Positions 24,367-30,846 of a stretch of 30,846 bases of DNA are shown here, one piece after another. The DNA comes from Bacteroidota bacterium (GTDB lineage: Bacteria > Bacteroidota > Bacteroidia > Bacteroidales > Porphyromonadaceae). The stretch covers positions 1-30,846 of the forward strand of contig JAEWWU010000020.1 in the NCBI GenBank assembly GCA_023396255.1, written 5' to 3'. The first letter of the stretch is position 1. Every line of letters begins with the position of its first letter. Under the pieces are notes generated by a model. That model saw nothing but the letters and a program-made list of their open reading frames with translations. It ran no database searches and had not been told where the DNA came from. The position numbers were made by a program, and so were the translations under genes.

Positions 24367-24702
24367 TCAGAATTGCTGATTGAGATTTTCTCCGGGCATT
24401 CGATAATACAAATCCCCATCTTGAAATTCAGTTGTTGCCACAAGAGTTGGCTTGGGAAGCTTTTCGTAAAAGCGAGAAATTTCTATCTGCTCACGATTTT
24501 CAAAGACCTCATCCAAACTGTCGGCATAGGAAGCAAACTCTTGCAACTTAACCGCCAAGTCGTGCTTAATTTCCAAAGAAAGCTGATTAGCTCTTTCGGC
24601 TATAATCATAACAGACTCGTACACATTTCCCGTATCTTTCCACAACTCTTGCATAGAGCGAGTTATAGTGTTGGTGGGCACATTATTCTTTTTTATTTCC
24701 AT
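24367..24702 (-). CDS. rpoZ: RNA polymerase omega subunit, Bacteroidetes type
   Basis: The 111-residue protein carries blocks of the RpoZ/RPB6-like family as found in Bacteroidetes: TGNVYESVMIIAERANQLS, EIKHDLAVKLQEFASYADSLDEVFENREQIEISRFYEKLPKPTL split over residues 44-86. Omega assists assembly of RNA polymerase. The C-terminal tail from 87 is variable. It sits 63 bp after bamD and is followed at once by the DUF4293 gene. Confidence 0.88.
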   Translation of the reverse strand: MEIKKNNVPTNTITRSMQELWKDTGNVYESVMIIAERANQLSLEIKHDLAVKLQEFASYADSLDEVFENREQIEISRFYEKLPKPTLVATTEFQDGDLYYRMPGENLNQQF

Positions 24703-24765
24703 ACTGTTATTTGGTGACTTTTATTCTCTTGTGAGGTCTATGTTCTGTCTCTATTGAGAACAGAC

Positions 24766-25572
24766 TTACGATATATATTTCTTAGCTTTCTCGAAGATGC
24801 TCGCAGCCTGCTTAGCATATTTCCCATTCGGGAATTCTGCCACATAGTTATGATATTGGTCTACAACATTGCGAAAACGCACCTGCATTTTTTCGTGCAC
24901 ACTATTGCTTGCCTCTGCGTAAGCTGCCTGCAAAATCAAGAAATAAAAATCTTCTTTGTATTTTGTGTAAGGGTAGGTCTTGAGGGCATTATTTGCCGTG
25001 ATGATACAAGACTCATAATTGTTACCCATATACATTCCCATATTATAGTATAACTCCGCAGAGAGGTATTCCTTGTAAGCCAACTTATCTTGCAAGCTGA
25101 ACAATTTATCCTTTATATCCAAAGCATAGGGGCTATCCGGATACAAATCTAAAAACAATTGCAATTCACTGATGGCTTGATAGGTGGGTTGCTGATCCAA
25201 TCGAGGTTCTGGTGAAGCTTCGTACAAACCCAAAGCAGCCTTGTAACGAGCCTCCTGCGCCAACTCCCCTTTGGGATAGTTATTATAATATCGCTTAAAA
25301 TAATCTGCCGCTAACTCTCCCTCTTTGAGGTGATAATAACAATCTGCCAACATAAAAATAGCCTGTCCCCCCTCGACTGTTCCATCGTAAGATGGCACCA
25401 CCTCTGTCAATAGGTCCGAGGCTTGGCGATATTTCTTCAGGTTATAGTATTTTTTTGCATAAGAATACTTCAGAGAAAGGTCCGTAGAACGTTGTACCCT
25501 AATGAATTCTCCGCAAGAGACTAATAACAATGCCATTATTATCAGAGAAAGTATGTACCTAACCTTGTGCAT
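24766..25572 (-). CDS. bamD: Outer-membrane assembly lipoprotein BamD
   Basis: The 268-residue protein has a lipoprotein signal (MHKVRYILSLIIMALLLVSC, lipid-modified C20) and TPR-type helical repeats. Examples are KYSYAKKYYNLKKYRQASDLL, GGQAIFMLADCYYHLKEGELAADYF and the repeated Y-P-x-S/G-x-Y-A segments. Length and architecture match BamD, part of the BAM complex that inserts barrels such as PorV in the outer membrane. The open frame extends 27 codons upstream, but the ATG at 25572 starts the signal peptide and lies just downstream of a good promoter. rpoZ and the DUF4293 gene follow. Confidence 0.9.
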   Translation of the reverse strand: MHKVRYILSLIIMALLLVSCGEFIRVQRSTDLSLKYSYAKKYYNLKKYRQASDLLTEVVPSYDGTVEGGQAIFMLADCYYHLKEGELAADYFKRYYNNYPKGELAQEARYKAALGLYEASPEPRLDQQPTYQAISELQLFLDLYPDSPYALDIKDKLFSLQDKLAYKEYLSAELYYNMGMYMGNNYESCIITANNALKTYPYTKYKEDFYFLILQAAYAEASNSVHEKMQVRFRNVVDQYHNYVAEFPNGKYAKQAASIFEKAKKYIS

Positions 25573-25595
25573 ATGATATAAATCTTTATTGGAGA

Positions 25596-25626
25596 CAAAG
25601 ATAATAAAATAGTACCTATCACCAAT
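25596..25626 (-). promoter_or_regulatory. Promoter of bamD
   Basis: On the minus strand the -7 box TATCTTTG (25603-25596) lies 19 bp after ATTG (25626-25623), one base from the -33 TTTG. It ends 23 bp before the bamD ATG, which supports the ATG chosen at 25572. Confidence 0.6.
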
Positions 25627-25695
25627 ACCTACTAAGACGACACAGAGACCCAACTTTTCAAAAAATGAATCCGCCAGGTTTTCTCGCTAAGTCCT

Positions 25696-25743
25696 AAAAA
25701 ATATAGCCACAACGCAGTCCGCAAAAGGACTACAGTTGTGGCT
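25696..25743 (-). terminator. Terminator after the initiator tRNA gene
   Basis: AGCCACAAC and GTTGTGGCT (25735-25743 and 25705-25713 in plus coordinates) form a perfect 9-bp stem with an inner GTCC/GGAC pairing. A T-run on the minus strand (25701-25696) follows. Confidence 0.85.
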
Positions 25744-25749
25744 GTATAG

Positions 25750-25821
<72 letters not shown>

Positions 25822-25858
25822 ATCCAATCACATCCGAGGTTCTAACTCAAATGCTCTG

Positions 25859-25889
25859 CAAAGGTAATCATTTTTTTCTATTTACCAAA
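25859..25889 (-). promoter_or_regulatory. Promoter of the initiator tRNA, overlapping the nth stop
   Basis: On the minus strand TTTG (25889-25886), a 19-bp spacer and TACCTTTG (25866-25859) match both boxes perfectly. The -33 box lies in the last codons of nth. Transcription would start about 30 bases before the tRNA. Confidence 0.75.
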
Positions 25890-26569
25890 TTTTCTTCACT
25901 CTGTTGTTTTCTTTCCAAGTTGGAGACTCCTTTATTGGCAAGAGCATAATAACGGCAACACGAAGAAAGGACACACTCCGAACATTTAGGTTTTCGAGCC
26001 AGACAAACATAGCGACCGTGAAGAATTAGTCTATGGTGCACATCCGCCAACTCTTCCAAGGGAATATGTTTCACCAAGGTACGCTCCGTTTCCTCCACCG
26101 TACTAGCCCCACGAGTAAGTCCTATTCGCTCCGATACCCTAAAAACGTGTGTATCTACCGGCATAGCAGGTTGATTAAAAAAGACGGCAAGCATCACATT
26201 GGCTGTTTTTCGCCCCACCCCGGGCAAAAGCATCAACTCTTCTCGGGAGGAGGGCACCTCTCCGGAAAAGCGATCTACTAACAAACGCGCCATCTGTTGC
26301 AAATGATTGGCTTTACTATTCGGATAAGAAACCGAAGAAATATAAGATAAGATCTCTTCCACCGAGGCTTGAGCCATCGCCTTGGCATCGGGGAATGCCT
26401 TTAGTAGATTTGGGGTAACCATATTCACCCGCTTATCTGTACACTGAGCCGAAAGCATAACCGCCACCAGCAAACTAAAAGCATCCTTATAAAGCAACTC
26501 GGTTTGCACAAACGGACGCTCTTGGGCCAAGAGAGCAAGCACCTGCTTGTATCTTTCTCTTATAGTCAT
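25868..26569 (-). CDS. nth: Endonuclease III (DNA glycosylase/AP lyase)
   Basis: The 233-residue protein removes oxidised pyrimidines from DNA. The helix-hairpin-helix LPGVGRKTANVML contains the catalytic lysine K121, and the catalytic aspartate D139 is in PVDTHVFRV. The C-terminal cluster loop C-x6-C-x2-C-x5-C (C189, C196, C199, C205) binds 4Fe-4S. It has about 20 extra basic/polar residues after the cluster compared with E. coli Nth (211). It starts 26 bp after pheS and is probably cotranscribed with it. The tRNA promoter is embedded at its 3' end. Confidence 0.96.
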   Translation of the reverse strand: MTIRERYKQVLALLAQERPFVQTELLYKDAFSLLVAVMLSAQCTDKRVNMVTPNLLKAFPDAKAMAQASVEEILSYISSVSYPNSKANHLQQMARLLVDRFSGEVPSSREELMLLPGVGRKTANVMLAVFFNQPAMPVDTHVFRVSERIGLTRGASTVEETERTLVKHIPLEELADVHHRLILHGRYVCLARKPKCSECVLSSCCRYYALANKGVSNLERKQQSEENLVNRKK

Positions 26570-26595
26570 AAGACAAAGAATGGGTTACGAGAAAG

Positions 26596-27612
26596 TTACT
26601 TCAGCGCAGTAAACTGTTCCAAGAAACGCACATCGTTTTCGGAGAAGTAACGCAGGTCTTTTACCCTATATTTTAGGTTGGTAATACGCTCAACGCCCAA
26701 ACCAAAAGCGTACCCGGAATATACCTCCGGATCTATTCCGCAGTTTTGCAATACATTCGGATCCACCATACCACAACCCAAGATCTCTACCCACCCGGTA
26801 TATTTACAGAAGCTACAACCTTTGCCTCCGCACAAATTACAAGAGATGTCCATCTCGGCAGATGGCTCGGTAAAAGGAAAATAAGATGGGCGCAGTCGAA
26901 TTTTTGTTTCCGGACCGAAAAGTTCCCTTGCAAAGAAGAACAGCACCTCTCTCAAATCGGCAAAGGAAACCTCTTTATCAACATACAGCCCCTCTATTTG
27001 ATGAAAAAAGCAGTGGGCACGTGCACTAATAGCTTCGTTTCGATACACCCGTCCCGGACAAAGCACCCTAATAGGAGGTTTTTGCTCGTGCATCACTCGA
27101 ATTTGAACAGAAGATGTGTGGGTACGGAGAAGCAAATTGTCTCTGTGAGATACAAAGAAAGTGTCTTGCATATCCCGGGCCGGATGGTCTGGAGCAAAGT
27201 TCAACTCTTCAAACACGTGCCTGTCGTCCTCTATTTCCGGCCCTTCGGCAATACTAAATCCCAGACGAGAAAATATGGAACAGATCTCCTCTTTTACTGC
27301 TGTTAGCGGATGCCGAGACCCCATAGGATACGGAAAACCCGGGCGTGTAAGGTCTTCTTTTACGGCTTCTTGTTTTTGGGTCAATTGGTCACGTAAGGCG
27401 TTGATACGCTCTACCGCCAATGCTTTGAGTTGATTGAGAGGAGCACCCAAACTGCGCTTTTCCTCGGGAGAAGCCTGCTTAAACTCTTCGAACAACTTGG
27501 AGAGAAGCCCATTTTTACTGATGTACTTAATTCTCAATTGTTCCACCTCTTGACTGCTTTCGGCGGTCAATTTCTCCACTTCTCTACGGATGGTTTGTAT
27601 TCTATCGATCAT
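26596..27612 (-). CDS. pheS: Phenylalanine-tRNA ligase alpha subunit
   Basis: The 338-residue protein has the PheS layout: an N-terminal coiled coil (about 1-85), then the class II core with GSRHPLT, FEELNFAPDHPARDMQDTF, motif 2 RVYRNEAISARAHCFFHQIEG, FTEPSAEMDI and motif 3 FGLGVERI. A four-cysteine knuckle (C258, C261, C266, C269) sits in the insertion before GWVEILGCGMV and may bind zinc; E. coli PheS lacks these cysteines. The ATG at 27612 is preferred over a TTG two codons upstream. pheT is not in the window. Two tandem promoter/palindrome units lie directly upstream and suggest special control. Confidence 0.96.
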   Translation of the reverse strand: MIDRIQTIRREVEKLTAESSQEVEQLRIKYISKNGLLSKLFEEFKQASPEEKRSLGAPLNQLKALAVERINALRDQLTQKQEAVKEDLTRPGFPYPMGSRHPLTAVKEEICSIFSRLGFSIAEGPEIEDDRHVFEELNFAPDHPARDMQDTFFVSHRDNLLLRTHTSSVQIRVMHEQKPPIRVLCPGRVYRNEAISARAHCFFHQIEGLYVDKEVSFADLREVLFFFARELFGPETKIRLRPSYFPFTEPSAEMDISCNLCGGKGCSFCKYTGWVEILGCGMVDPNVLQNCGIDPEVYSGYAFGLGVERITNLKYRVKDLRYFSENDVRFLEQFTALK

Positions 27613-27627
27613 TTCCAATACTTAAAT

Positions 27628-27743
27628 AGGTGTGTTCTGTAAACACACAAACGGAGACACAAAGTTATTGTATTCTCATCCAACACCCAATCAGGTGTGT
27701 TCGGTGAACACACTTTACAAGGGCGCAAAGTTATCGTATTCTC
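27628..27743 (-). repeat. Two tandem promoter-palindrome units upstream of pheS
   Basis: Two units of about 50 bp start 65 bp apart, at 27628-27677 and 27693-27743. In transcription direction each reads GAGAATAC(A/G)ATAACTTTG, about 11 bp of variable sequence, then a palindrome: GTGTGTTTACAGAACACAC in the gene-proximal unit (27648-27630) and GTGTGTTCACCGAACACAC in the distal one (27713-27695). The palindrome would lie just after the transcription start in both units. It may act as an operator or as a leader hairpin. Confidence 0.7.
27660..27691 (-). promoter_or_regulatory. pheS promoter, gene-proximal
   Basis: TAACTTTG (27667-27660, minus strand) with ATTG (27691-27688) 20 bp upstream. The predicted start near 27653 gives a leader of about 40 nt containing the palindrome at 27648-27630. 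Confidence 0.6.
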
Positions 27744-27757
27744 CTTTTTCTATCAAC
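27726..27757 (-). promoter_or_regulatory. pheS promoter, distal copy
   Basis: TAACTTTG (27733-27726, minus strand) with GTTG (27757-27754) 20 bp upstream, in the last codons of the small membrane-protein gene. The TAA of the -7 box is also that gene's stop codon. Confidence 0.55.
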
Positions 27758-27958
27758 CTTTACTCTATTTCTCCTAAAGAAATAAAGATTGAAGAGCAAA
27801 TTCAAGGCAAGCAACACACCACCTCCCAAAATCACATACAATCGAAGTCCACTAAACCAAATAGGGGCAAGCAACATTGCTGCAACAACGACGAGCAACA
27901 AAACAATTATAACGGAAGAGGCTATCCTGTAGCGTTTATCTGATGTTGTTTGATTCAT
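27731..27958 (-). CDS. Small two-helix membrane protein of unknown function
   Basis: The 75-residue protein has two strongly hydrophobic segments (about 12-33 and 38-60), a short polar N-terminus and a basic C-terminal tail ending RRNRVKVDRKRRIR. The tail suggests that this end faces the cytoplasm. I do not recognise a family. The ATG lies four bases after the pyrC stop, and the gene ends within the distal pheS promoter, so it is likely a real gene translated from the pyrC transcript. Nothing in the sequence indicates its role. Confidence 0.6.
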   Translation of the reverse strand: MNQTTSDKRYRIASSVIIVLLLVVVAAMLLAPIWFSGLRLYVILGGGVLLALNLLFNLYFFRRNRVKVDRKRRIR

Positions 27959-27962
27959 AGTT

Positions 27963-29333
27963 TTATCTCTTATTAAAGATTATGGGATGTACTGCCGGAC
28001 GCTCCAACAAAACTCCCTCTTTGTATACCAAAGCTCCGTTCACCCACGTAGAATGAATTGAGCAAGCAAACTCCACACCATCGAAAGGCGTCCAGCCACA
28101 AAGGCTCAAAACCGAGGCATCTAAAGCCCGCTGTGGCTTCTTGGGATCAACCAGTACTAAATCGGCATAATACCCCGTTCTGACAAAGCCTCGCTTATAC
28201 ACCCCAAAAAGAATAGCCGGATTATGTGCCATTTTCTGCACTACCCAAGAAGCATCGCCCAAATTTTCGTGCATAGCCAAAGTAAGCATTGCAAGCAAAC
28301 TATACTGCAAAAGAGGTCCTCCGGAGGCCGCTCTGAGGCAATTTCCCTCCTTTTCGGACAAGAGGTGAGGAGCGTGATCCGTTGCTACCACATCAATTCT
28401 CCCCTCTACCAAAGCCCGCTGCAAGGCTTTGCGGTCTGCCTCTTTTTTGATGGAAGGGTTCCACTTGATCCTATTACCCAACCAATCGTAGTCCTCATCA
28501 TTAAACCACAAATGGTGCACACACACCTCTCCGGTAATTCGCTTCTCGGGAAGGGGTTTATCTTTCTCAAAAAGTTCCGTTTCCTGAGCTGTAGAAAGGT
28601 GAAGGATATGCAAACGGGTTCCATACTTCTCGGCACGACGAACGGCACTCTGAGAAGACAAGAAACAAGCCTCGTGCGAACGAATTAGCGAATGATAGTG
28701 GACATCGAGCTGCTCACTTGGAAGTAACCCTTTGTAGTACTCTTTGTTTCGTTTAATGATATCCTCGCTCTCACAATGTGTAGCTATCAACAAAGGGCTA
28801 TGGGCAAAAAAAGCATCCAAAGCCTCTTCTCGATCCACCAACATATTACCAGTCGAAGAGCCCAAAAAAAGTTTGATACCAGGAGTGAGGGTCGGATCAA
28901 TGTCACACACCTGATCCATATTCTCATTGGTTCCTCCAACAAAAAAAGAGTAGTTGCACCAAGCTGTCTGCGAGGCTCTTTCTCGTTTCCACATCAACTG
29001 TTCTAAATCAGTTGTGGGAGGGTTTGTATTGGGCATATCCATAAAAGAGGTTACCCCTCCGGCAACCGCGGCTCGTGTTTCACTCTCGATGGTAGCTTTA
29101 TGAGTTAGGCCGGGTTCTCTGAAGTGTACCTGATCGTCTATAATCCCCGGCAGAAGCCATAAGTTGGCACAGTCAATCACCTCATCATCAGCACGCAAAT
29201 CTAACAAAGGGTCCAATGCACAACAAACTCCGGGCAAAACGGCAGCAATATACTCACCCTCCAGAACAACAGTCCCCGGAACCATTGCCCCCTCATTGAC
29301 CAATGTCGGTCCCAGTAAGATTGTCCTTTTCAT
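27963..29333 (-). CDS. pyrC: Dihydroorotase, class I
   Basis: The 456-residue amidohydrolase cyclises carbamoyl-aspartate to dihydroorotate in pyrimidine synthesis. Seen are DDQVHFREPGLTHKA (66-80), GVTSFMDMPNTNP (93-105), PGIKLFLGSS with K154 as possible carboxylated lysine, THCESED (H186), HILHLST (H242, H245) and ATDHAPH (D319). The first metal histidine of the usual D-x-H-x-H pattern is glutamine here (Q68, with H70 kept); I recall this as common to Bacteroidetes PyrC. The start overlaps the glycosyltransferase stop by four bases, so the two are translationally coupled. Confidence 0.92.
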   Translation of the reverse strand: MKRTILLGPTLVNEGAMVPGTVVLEGEYIAAVLPGVCCALDPLLDLRADDEVIDCANLWLLPGIIDDQVHFREPGLTHKATIESETRAAVAGGVTSFMDMPNTNPPTTDLEQLMWKRERASQTAWCNYSFFVGGTNENMDQVCDIDPTLTPGIKLFLGSSTGNMLVDREEALDAFFAHSPLLIATHCESEDIIKRNKEYYKGLLPSEQLDVHYHSLIRSHEACFLSSQSAVRRAEKYGTRLHILHLSTAQETELFEKDKPLPEKRITGEVCVHHLWFNDEDYDWLGNRIKWNPSIKKEADRKALQRALVEGRIDVVATDHAPHLLSEKEGNCLRAASGGPLLQYSLLAMLTLAMHENLGDASWVVQKMAHNPAILFGVYKRGFVRTGYYADLVLVDPKKPQRALDASVLSLCGWTPFDGVEFACSIHSTWVNGALVYKEGVLLERPAVHPIIFNKR

Positions 29334-30088
29334 TTTGCCTGCCTATTTCTTTGCGGAAACCTCCTAAACGTATGCCAAAAGCGAAGTTGCAAAACTCCCT
29401 TAAATGCCTCCCCAAAAATAGAACTACTCATCTTACTCGAACCCAATTGTCTATTAACGAAAGTAATAGGCACTTCTTTGAACCTATACCCCAAACAAAA
29501 CGCCGTGTATTTCATTTCTATTTGAAAGCCGTACCCCTTGAAATGTACATCATCCAAAATAATATTCTCCAGCACCCGACGGGTCCAGCAAACAAATCCG
29601 GCAGTCGTATCCGCCACCGGCAACCACGTCACCAAACGAACATACACGGAGGCAAAATAGCTCATCAAAATGCGTCCCAGAGGCCAATCCTTCACGCGCC
29701 CTCCACGCACATAGCGAGAACCTATGGATACGTCATATCCATCTTCTTGCACCGCCTTGAGCAATCGAGGCAAAGCCTCTACGGGATGACTGAAGTCGCA
29801 GTCCATTTCAAAAATATAATTGTAGCGATGCTCCAAAGCCCACTTAAAACCGGCAATATAAGCGGTTCCCAAGCCTTGCTTCCCCGAACGCAAAAGCAAA
29901 TTCAGTCGATTTTCGGACCAATTCGGCTGCTCTTGCCGTACAATTTCCGCCGTTCCATCCGGAGAAGCATCATCTACAATCAGCACATCGAACTGCTCCG
30001 GAAGAAGTAATACAGCCTCAATCATTGCGGCAACATTTTCCCGTTCGTTGTACGTTGGTATTATAACCAAACTTTGGTGAGGTTCCAT
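29330..30088 (-). CDS. Polyprenol monophosphomannose synthase-like glycosyltransferase (GT2)
   Basis: The 252-residue protein is a GT-A glycosyltransferase resembling dolichol-phosphate mannosyltransferase DPM1: SLVIIPTYNERENV, VLIVDDASPDGT (D39/D40), KQGLGTAYIAGFKWAL, the metal site EMDCDFSHP (D96, D98) and GSRYVRGGRVKDWPLGR. YGFQIEMKYTAFCLGYRFKEVPI and FVNRQLGSSKMS complete the family pattern. It has no C-terminal membrane helix, so it acts at the cytoplasmic face. It probably loads mannose or another sugar on undecaprenyl phosphate for envelope glycosylation. It is the first gene of the operon with pyrC. Confidence 0.85.
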   Translation of the reverse strand: MEPHQSLVIIPTYNERENVAAMIEAVLLLPEQFDVLIVDDASPDGTAEIVRQEQPNWSENRLNLLLRSGKQGLGTAYIAGFKWALEHRYNYIFEMDCDFSHPVEALPRLLKAVQEDGYDVSIGSRYVRGGRVKDWPLGRILMSYFASVYVRLVTWLPVADTTAGFVCWTRRVLENIILDDVHFKGYGFQIEMKYTAFCLGYRFKEVPITFVNRQLGSSKMSSSIFGEAFKGVLQLRFWHTFRRFPQRNRQAK

Positions 30089-30107
30089 AGCATTCTATAT
30101 TATCTTA

Positions 30108-30115
30108 CAAAGGTA
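30108..30115 (-). promoter_or_regulatory. Candidate -7 box before the glycosyltransferase gene
   Basis: TACCTTTG on the minus strand is a perfect TAnnTTTG box 19 bp upstream of the ATG at 30088. No TTTG is seen at the -33 distance. Confidence 0.45.
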
Positions 30116-30791
30116 ACAAAAAGTGGGATTAGCCTTTCTTCTTCGATTTCGCAATAGCCTCCCGCAATCTTCCACATCCATCTCAATTCGCCTCTTTGGT
30201 AAACATCTCCTTTTTTGCCTAAGTGCATTTATCCTCAAACAAGAAGAGGGAAAATAGGATAAATCGCCACACAGCCAAACAAATACGGTGTCTCTTCCAA
30301 CAGAAAAACATCAATTCGAGCAAATGTTTCAAGACCCGCAGTAAAAAACAAATTCATTGTTTCCTAACAAACCCAAAGAGCAGACGCAAGAAACAATCAT
30401 TAACACCTCAAGAGGCAGAAATTCTGAAGCCAAAGTTCCCGAAAGAATAGAAAAAAATCACTCCACAACTTCCTCAAAATCCGGATAACCATCCTAAGCA
30501 GAAAGTTTGAGATAGAACTATCTTGTTGAAGAATAAGGTGTTACCAATGAAAGAGTGGCAGACAGGTAACGATTTGGAAATGAGCGAGGTGCTTTTTGTT
30601 GCTCGTGTTTGTACTAACAAAGAACGCTCACTTTATCTGCGACAAAGATACTCTTTTGCATGAGAAAGTGAGCGTTCTTACGTGATTTTCTTCTTGGAAA
30701 GGGTGAATTTGTTTTCTACATGTGTAAAGTATCAATAGATCCGCTACACTTTTTCTTTTCGTAGGCAAATCTTAATCCATATCTTCGTAGC
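30116..30791. other. Right-hand region without a convincing complete gene
   Basis: A 75-codon frame from a GTG at 30223 to 30450 is rich in K, N and R, with no recognisable motif or good start, and I regard it as non-coding. No longer frame occurs on either strand. The region ends with the inverted repeat at 30621-30678 and the start of a new frame at 30792. Confidence 0.55.
30621..30678. repeat. Perfect 14-bp inverted repeat
   Basis: AGAACGCTCACTTT (30621-30634) and AAAGTGAGCGTTCT (30665-30678) are exact inverse copies with a 30-bp spacer. No T-run follows on either side, so it is not a typical terminator. It lies about 110 bp upstream of the frame at the right edge. Confidence 0.7.
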
Positions 30792-30846
30792 ATGAAAGAA
30801 GATATACGGAAAATACGAATGCGCCAAAAATGGCTTGAGCTATACG
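30792..30846 (+). CDS. Start of a possible transposase or other HTH protein, cut by the right edge
   Basis: ATG at 30792 opens a frame of 18 codons (MKEDIRKIRMRQKWLELY) to the end of the window. A basic start followed by RQKWLELY resembles the first helix of helix-turn-helix transposases, but 18 residues do not allow a family call. Nothing complete can be said about the gene. Confidence 0.3.
   Translation, partial: MKEDIRKIRMRQKWLELY

Noticed and set aside
26746..27306. 186-codon plus-strand frame
   Set aside because: It lies wholly antisense to pheS and shows no domain.
29303..30010. 235-codon plus-strand frame
   Set aside because: It lies antisense to the glycosyltransferase gene, which has clear motifs on the minus strand.
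30223..30450. 75-codon plus-strand frame
   Set aside because: GTG start without a plausible promoter or ribosome site, K/N/R-rich random composition, no motif.

Overview
The window looks like chromosome of an anaerobic member of the order Bacteroidales, most like Porphyromonas. Supporting signs are Bacteroidetes-type promoters (TTTG about 20 bp upstream of TAnnTTTG) instead of Shine-Dalgarno sites, PorV of the type IX secretion system (T9SS), the Bacteroidetes form of RNA polymerase omega next to BamD, a DUF4293 membrane protein, and a dnaA-wbpD gene pair that I recall from Porphyromonas gingivalis. No genome comparison was run, so the genus is an inference.

Left part, plus strand. At 1-564 the first 188 residues of a tyrosine recombinase run off the left edge on the minus strand. 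Behind them lies a cluster of GTTACC repeats, so this is the end of an integrated mobile element. The chromosome then carries a strong promoter and an SDR-type L-threonine dehydrogenase (1121-2077). Next come agmatine deiminase and N-carbamoylputrescine amidase (agmatine to putrescine), porV and ispF. A tyrosine phenol-lyase follows as its own unit with promoter and terminator (6244-7626), then queG, an AT-rich spacer, dnaA and wbpD.

Middle part, plus strand. nhaA leads a tightly overlapping set of two SGNH-fold proteins and an MBOAT acyltransferase, which reads as an envelope polysaccharide O-acylation module, followed by radA and rpiB. A 13-bp perfect hairpin at 19027-19068 separates this set from the minus-strand genes.

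Right part, minus strand, in transcription order from the right. A DPM1-like glycosyltransferase, pyrC and a small two-helix membrane protein come first. pheS follows with two tandem promoter/palindrome units, then nth and initiator tRNA-fMet with its own promoter and terminator. Then come bamD, rpoZ, a DUF4293 protein, guaB, miaA and an MsbA-like ABC exporter. guaB closely resembles the IMP dehydrogenase of the protist Tritrichomonas foetus.

The last 750 bases hold no convincing complete gene. They contain a perfect 14-bp inverted repeat and the first 18 codons of a reading frame that could start a transposase. I see no CRISPR array, no complete insertion sequence and no clearly undescribed system. 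The best leads are the tandem pheS promoter/palindrome repeats, the AACAAT-rich dnaA upstream region, the O-acylation module and the mobile-element junction.
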